From Phocaeicola intestinalis (GTDB lineage Bacteria > Bacteroidota > Bacteroidia > Bacteroidales > Bacteroidaceae): 34,065 nucleotides of DNA. Numbering within the stretch: the stretch's first letter is position 1; the number at the start of each line of letters is the position of its first letter. A program made the position numbers and the translations under genes. The notes beneath the pieces were generated by a model. That model was not told the DNA's origin, made no database searches, and was given only the letters and a program-made list of their open reading frames with translations. Location: the NCBI RefSeq assembly GCF_014837065.1, contig NZ_JACSPP010000043.1, positions 1 to 34,065 on the forward strand, in the 5' to 3' direction. Shown one piece after another: positions 31,443 to 34,065 of this stretch.

Positions 31443-32180
31443 TTACAATTCGAATGAAACTTCTTTGAACAGGTATTTCCGGAGGGTGCCTTTTTCGTCT
31501 TCCAAGACCAGCCTTCCCGAAGGTTCTATATCGTGTATGCGGGCAATGAAGCGACCTTTACAATCACGGTAAGGATGGAAACCTGTTTTGCGGTACAGCA
31601 TCTGTTTGTATTGTTGGGCAATTTCATCAGTGCATCCCGCTTCCAGCAGGCCGTAATACCAGCTTGTACGTTCCATTACTTGTTCCAGGATTGTAGCCGG
31701 ATTATAAAGTAGACCTGTGATTTGCGTAAGCGAAACGGGGTTGGGAGCATTGCTTACAAACCGTTTTTGGTTCAGGTTGATGCCTGTACCTGATATGGAG
31801 CGGCTGACGTATGCACCGTCCCAGTCGTTCTCGATGAGGGTACCGCATAGTTTCCGGTCTCTCCAATAGATATCGTTGGGCCATTTGATGGAGATACTGT
31901 CGGTATGTGCCGAAAGTGCATCGGCAAGTGCCAGTGCCGTGACTTGTGAGAGAAGAAACTGCTGTTCGGCTTTCAGAGAACTGGGATATACCACGAAGCT
32001 GAATAGCAAATTGGCTCCAGGCTCAGATTCCCATGTATTGCCACGTTGTCCGCGTCCTGCTGTCTGGTATGCGCTGTACACGCAGGTCAGGTTGGCTTGA
32101 GGCTCGTGGTCGCATAAGGCGGCAAGATAGGAGTTGGTCGAAGTAGTTTCTTGCAGATATATAGGTTTAGGATATTTCAT
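31443..32180 (-). CDS. birA: Biotin--[acetyl-CoA-carboxylase] ligase
   Basis: Activates biotin with ATP and attaches it to biotin carboxyl carrier proteins. The 245-aa protein holds only the catalytic and C-terminal domains. It has TTSTNSYL near the N-terminus, the biotinyl-5'-AMP loop GRGQRG (42-47), and the conserved KWPND (99-103) followed by KLCGTLIE. There is no N-terminal helix-turn-helix, so it is the monofunctional type and not the biotin operon repressor found in E. coli. It is the upstream gene of a two-gene unit with the MATE transporter. A MITE-like copy lies 42 bases upstream of its start codon and could affect its promoter. No clear TAnnTTTG box is seen in the gap. Confidence 0.95.
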   Translation of the reverse strand: MKYPKPIYLQETTSTNSYLAALCDHEPQANLTCVYSAYQTAGRGQRGNTWESEPGANLLFSFVVYPSSLKAEQQFLLSQVTALALADALSAHTDSISIKWPNDIYWRDRKLCGTLIENDWDGAYVSRSISGTGINLNQKRFVSNAPNPVSLTQITGLLYNPATILEQVMERTSWYYGLLEAGCTDEIAQQYKQMLYRKTGFHPYRDCKGRFIARIHDIEPSGRLVLEDEKGTLRKYLFKEVSFEL

Positions 32181-32221
32181 AAAGTAATCAGAATTAAATG
32201 ATATTATCTTTTGAGGAGTTA

Positions 32222-32423
32222 AGAAGTTATTTTGAATTTCTCCAAAAAGCTTTTCTTGGCCTGATGTATCCGTTTTCGTGCGTGCTTTGGGCGATTTTTT
32301 GGTCCTTTCCGCTCCTGTTCTTTGTCAGATAGCCCGCTATCTTCCCATAGTAAAGACGCAAGATTTTGCGTCTCTACAAAAACTCATCCCAAATCATTGC
32401 ACGATAAATTCAAAACAGCTTCT
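32222..32423. mobile_element. MITE-like repeat, diverged copy with internal palindrome
   Basis: 202 bp. It has the same termini as the copy at 27958-28151, with two changes in the left terminal repeat (AGAAGTTATTTTGAATTT), and scattered substitutions inside. The segment after CGCTATCTTCC is replaced by a 28-bp near-palindrome (32350-32377) that ends where the normal sequence AAAACTCATCC resumes. It is about 40 bp upstream of birA. Confidence 0.8.
32350..32377. repeat. 28-bp palindrome inside MITE copy
   Basis: GTAAAGACGCAAGATT/TTGCGTCTCTAC: AGACGCAA pairs perfectly with TTGCGTCT around a 4-base centre, and the flanking GTAA/CTAC extends it. It replaces about 20 bases of the element's normal interior, so it appears to be a second, REP-like repeat inserted in the first. 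Confidence 0.65.
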
Positions 32424-32452
32424 AAGAAGTTCCATGCCGGCTCATTTACTTA

Positions 32453-32609
32453 TATGAATGTCCGCATTTCACCAATAAGGAGTTAGAAGCCAATACATTT
32501 ACTAATGGAAATCCTAACAGAACTATTGTCTTTTAACTCCTGTGAGCGAAGCGGGCATAACTCCTTTTAACTCCTTTTCATACCATTGGCATTTTGCGGA
32601 TATTCAAAT
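32453..32609. repeat. Imperfect inverted repeat between MITE copy and yraN
   Basis: The left arm TATGAATGTCCGCATTTCACCAATAAGGAG (32454-32483; written as two parts here: TATGAATGTCCGCA, CCAATAAGGAG) resembles the reverse complement of 32569-32609, which ends GCGGATATTCAAATA. Short direct AACTCCTTTT units lie inside. Together with the MITE copy it accounts for most of the 32181-32655 gap. Confidence 0.45.
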
Positions 32610-32655
32610 AAACTAAATACGAACATCTACTCATTATTATATATATTATAAGGTG

Positions 32656-33021
32656 TTACCAAATGGGCGGCAGGAATGCATTTTCGATATGCTCAATGTG
32701 GAAGGGAGGCTTTTCGCCTATTACCGTTATTACATCGAAACGTGCCGGGAGGTCGAGTTCGAACTTCTTGATGTACGAGTCTGCCAGTGAGACCAGCGTG
32801 CGTATTTTCCGGTCGTTTACCGCATCTTCGGCGTGTCCGTAGGTCTCGTTCCTTCGGGTCTTTACTTCCACAAAGACCAGCTGTCCGTCTTTTGTCGCTA
32901 TAATGTCCAGTTCGTTTCTTCCCCGTCGCCAGTTGCGGTGGAGGATGCAGTATCCCTTTTCGGTCAGGTAGCGCACCGCTTCGTCCTCACCTTCCTTGCC
33001 CAGGTCGTTATGTTCTGCCAT
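32656..33021 (-). CDS. yraN: YraN family (UPF0102) endonuclease-like protein
   Basis: 121 aa, normal length for this widely conserved family of small restriction-endonuclease-fold proteins, thought to be structure-specific nucleases or Holliday-junction-resolvase relatives. It shows GKEGEDEAVRYL in the first helix and the catalytic core E37-L-D39 and E52-V-K54 (RGRNELDIIA, LVFVEVKTR). It is divergent from the small basic gene and tadA. It marks a conserved chromosomal backbone to the right of the accessory region. A -7-type box lies 21-28 bases upstream. Confidence 0.93.
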   Translation of the reverse strand: MAEHNDLGKEGEDEAVRYLTEKGYCILHRNWRRGRNELDIIATKDGQLVFVEVKTRRNETYGHAEDAVNDRKIRTLVSLADSYIKKFELDLPARFDVITVIGEKPPFHIEHIENAFLPPIW

Positions 33022-33041
33022 ATTTGTACGTTTTTTGTGTG

Positions 33042-33049
33042 CAAAGTTA
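33042..33049 (-). promoter_or_regulatory. Probable -7 element of yraN
   Basis: TAACTTTG on the minus strand, followed by C, fits TAnnTTTG. No TTTG lies at the right distance upstream, so only the -7 half is supported. It lies 20 bases before the yraN ATG. Confidence 0.4.
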
Positions 33050-33099
33050 CGTAATCTTGTTGTATTTTCTTTGCTTTTCTAATTTTAATCTTGGTCTGC

Positions 33100-33131
33100 T
33101 TTGCAGAAGAGAAAAAAGTGAACTAATTTTG
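33100..33131 (+). promoter_or_regulatory. Bacteroidales-type promoter for small protein/tadA
   Basis: TTTG (33100-33103), 20 bases, TAATTTTG (33124-33131): full agreement with the consensus. It ends only 8 bases before the ATG at 33140 (11 before the second ATG at 33143), so the mRNA leader would be a few bases at most. Confidence 0.7.
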
Positions 33132-33139
33132 CACTCAAG

Positions 33140-33373
33140 ATGATGAACAATGGAAAAAAACGGAAGAAAGTGCCGGCGTCGGTTCCTCCGCGCAGGCAAC
33201 GGATGGTGTGTCTGCTCAGCGAAGAGGAGGCACAGATTATTGAGCGCTACCTGAAACACTATCAGATAACCAATAAGGCACGGTGGTTCAGGGAAACGGT
33301 CTTGACGTTTATTCATCAGAAAATGGAAGAGGATTACCCTACTTTATTCAAAGAACACGATATGCGGAGGTAA
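33140..33373 (+). CDS. Small basic conserved protein (ribbon-helix-helix-like)
   Basis: 77 aa. The first 22 residues are highly basic (NNGKKRKKVPASVPPRRQR). They are followed by a strand-like MVCLLS, then EEEAQIIERYLKHYQI and KARWFRETVLTFIHQKM, a strand-helix-helix order like ribbon-helix-helix or relaxosome-accessory proteins. The precise family is not recognised. The start is ATG 33140 or the second ATG at 33143. It lies 6 bases before tadA and shares its promoter. In Bacteroidales a small protein of this kind beside tadA seems to be a conserved pair, but the functional link is not known. Confidence 0.7.
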   Translation: MMNNGKKRKKVPASVPPRRQRMVCLLSEEEAQIIERYLKHYQITNKARWFRETVLTFIHQKMEEDYPTLFKEHDMRR

Positions 33374-33379
33374 CGGGAT

Positions 33380-33814
33380 ATGGCAGATGATACGTTTTAT
33401 ATGAAACAGGCGTTGGCTGAGGCAGAGAAAGCATCGGCAAGGGGAGAAGTGCCTGTAGGTGCGGTGGTAGTATGCCAAGGCCGTATCATTGCCCGTGCAC
33501 ATAACTTGACCGAAACCTTGAACGATGTGACGGCACATGCCGAGATGCAGGCCATTACGGCTGCGGAAAATGCATTGGGAGCCAAGTACCTGAATGATTG
33601 TGCGCTTTATGTAACGGTAGAACCGTGTGTGATGTGTGCCGGAGCCATAGCGTGGGCACAATTGGGCAAGCTGGTGTTCGGCACCGAAGACGAGAAGCGC
33701 GGGTATATGCGTTACGCACCTGCGGCATTACATCCGAAGACCGAGGTGGTTCAGGGTATCTTGAAAGACGAGTGCGCCGGTTTGATGAAGGAGTTTTTCC
33801 GGAGACGCCGGTGA
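33380..33814 (+). CDS. tadA: tRNA-specific adenosine deaminase
   Basis: Converts adenosine to inosine at the wobble position of tRNA-Arg(ACG). The 144-aa cytidine-deaminase-fold protein shows the zinc ligands and catalytic Glu: H53-A-E55 (TAHAEMQAI) and C83-V-M-C86 (EPCVMCAGA), plus EVPVGAVVV at 23-31. Length is normal. It is part of the conserved chromosomal segment and is probably co-transcribed with the small basic protein. A weak terminator-like hairpin follows at 33845. Confidence 0.93.
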   Translation: MADDTFYMKQALAEAEKASARGEVPVGAVVVCQGRIIARAHNLTETLNDVTAHAEMQAITAAENALGAKYLNDCALYVTVEPCVMCAGAIAWAQLGKLVFGTEDEKRGYMRYAPAALHPKTEVVQGILKDECAGLMKEFFRRRR

Positions 33815-33844
33815 AGGTCGTTACTGGTTATAGCTCCTTTTATT

Positions 33845-33880
33845 AAAGAACCATACTACCCTTATGATTCTTTTTTATTT
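33845..33880 (+). terminator. Probable Rho-independent terminator after tadA
   Basis: AAAGAA (33845-33850) pairs with TTCTTT (33868-33873), followed by a T-rich run (TTTATTTTAC). The stem is short and AT-rich. It is placed 31 bases after the tadA stop. The remaining bases to 33990 show nothing recognisable. Confidence 0.4.
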
Positions 33881-33990
33881 TACAGATAGTCTGGTGTAAG
33901 ATTAATAATGGACTTATATGCGTGTGAAATTTTCGAATCACAGAGGCAGAAAATGCACATTTTAATACCGTTTAAAGTATAGAGGGAGTT

Positions 33991-34065
33991 AGAAGCTGTT
34001 TTGAATTTCTCCAAAAAGTTTTTCTTGGCTTGATGTATCCGTTTTCGTGTGTGCTTTGGGCGATT
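33991..34065. mobile_element. Partial copy (left part) of MITE-like repeat
   Basis: Starts with TT-AGAAGCTGTTTTGAATTT, and its 75 bases are identical to the first 75 of the complete copy at 27958-28151 as far as the window runs. The window ends inside it. Confidence 0.85.

Noticed and set aside
32215..32423. tRNA or small structured RNA suggested by the dense hairpins
   Set aside because: No cloverleaf, T-loop or other RNA signature; the structure is explained by the terminal repeats and the nested palindrome.

Overview
The window looks like a piece of a gut Bacteroidales genome (Bacteroides/Phocaeicola type). The gene families are typical of that group. Three promoters fit the Bacteroidales consensus TTTG-N19..21-TAnnTTTG (4692-4722, 33100-33131, and nearly so 18942-18972), and classical Shine-Dalgarno sites are almost absent. 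Both ends lie inside the same roughly 190 bp dispersed repeat. Two more copies lie inside (27958-28151 and 32222-32423), so the window is probably a contig that broke in this repeat.

Region 1 (125-20583) is a capsular or exopolysaccharide locus read left to right. It opens with export and assembly genes: a Wza-like outer-membrane lipoprotein and a Wzc-like tyrosine autokinase with a Tyr/Gly tail. GDP-mannose 4,6-dehydratase follows. A self-promoted AAA-ATPase/PD-(D/E)XK gene and a hexapeptide acyltransferase come next. A decayed IS66 element sits 14 bp before the wzx flippase. An overlapping series follows: Fe-S FrhB-like protein, pyruvyltransferase, GT2, GT4, a Wzy-like polymerase, GT4, acyltransferase and GT4. 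By eye the stretch from about 11.44 to 17.8 kb is much more AT-rich than its flanks, which suggests a separately acquired serotype cassette. The region ends with an internally deleted Rpn-type nuclease, a truncated WcaF-type acetyltransferase and an intact one. No initiating sugar-phosphate transferase, GDP-fucose synthase or UpxY/UpxZ-like regulator is visible.

Region 2 (20825-27894, plus strand) is the most unusual part. It holds a GT2, an overlapping NTP_transf_5-type nucleotidyltransferase, an outer-membrane barrel/OmpA-like protein, a protein of six tandem helix-turn-helix units, and an ABC exporter fused at its N-terminus to an S24/S26 (SipW-like Ser/His) signal-peptidase domain. Facing it on the minus strand (29967-28199) is a small operon: a 59-aa peptide, a fimbrillin-like lipoprotein and a PqqD-like protein. 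Peptidase-exporter, PqqD, nucleotidyltransferase and small peptide together resemble the parts of a peptide maturation and export system. That link is inference.

Region 3 (30111-33814) is conserved housekeeping: MATE transporter and birA (minus), yraN (minus), then a small basic protein and tadA (plus).

Intergenic DNA is full of structured repeats: the 190-200 bp MITE-like element, long hairpins made of degenerate ~10-nt units (3432-3560, 22625-22675, 24485-24592), four tandem palindromic 22-23 bp units (6361-6450), and a hairpin family containing AATCTGTGTT.
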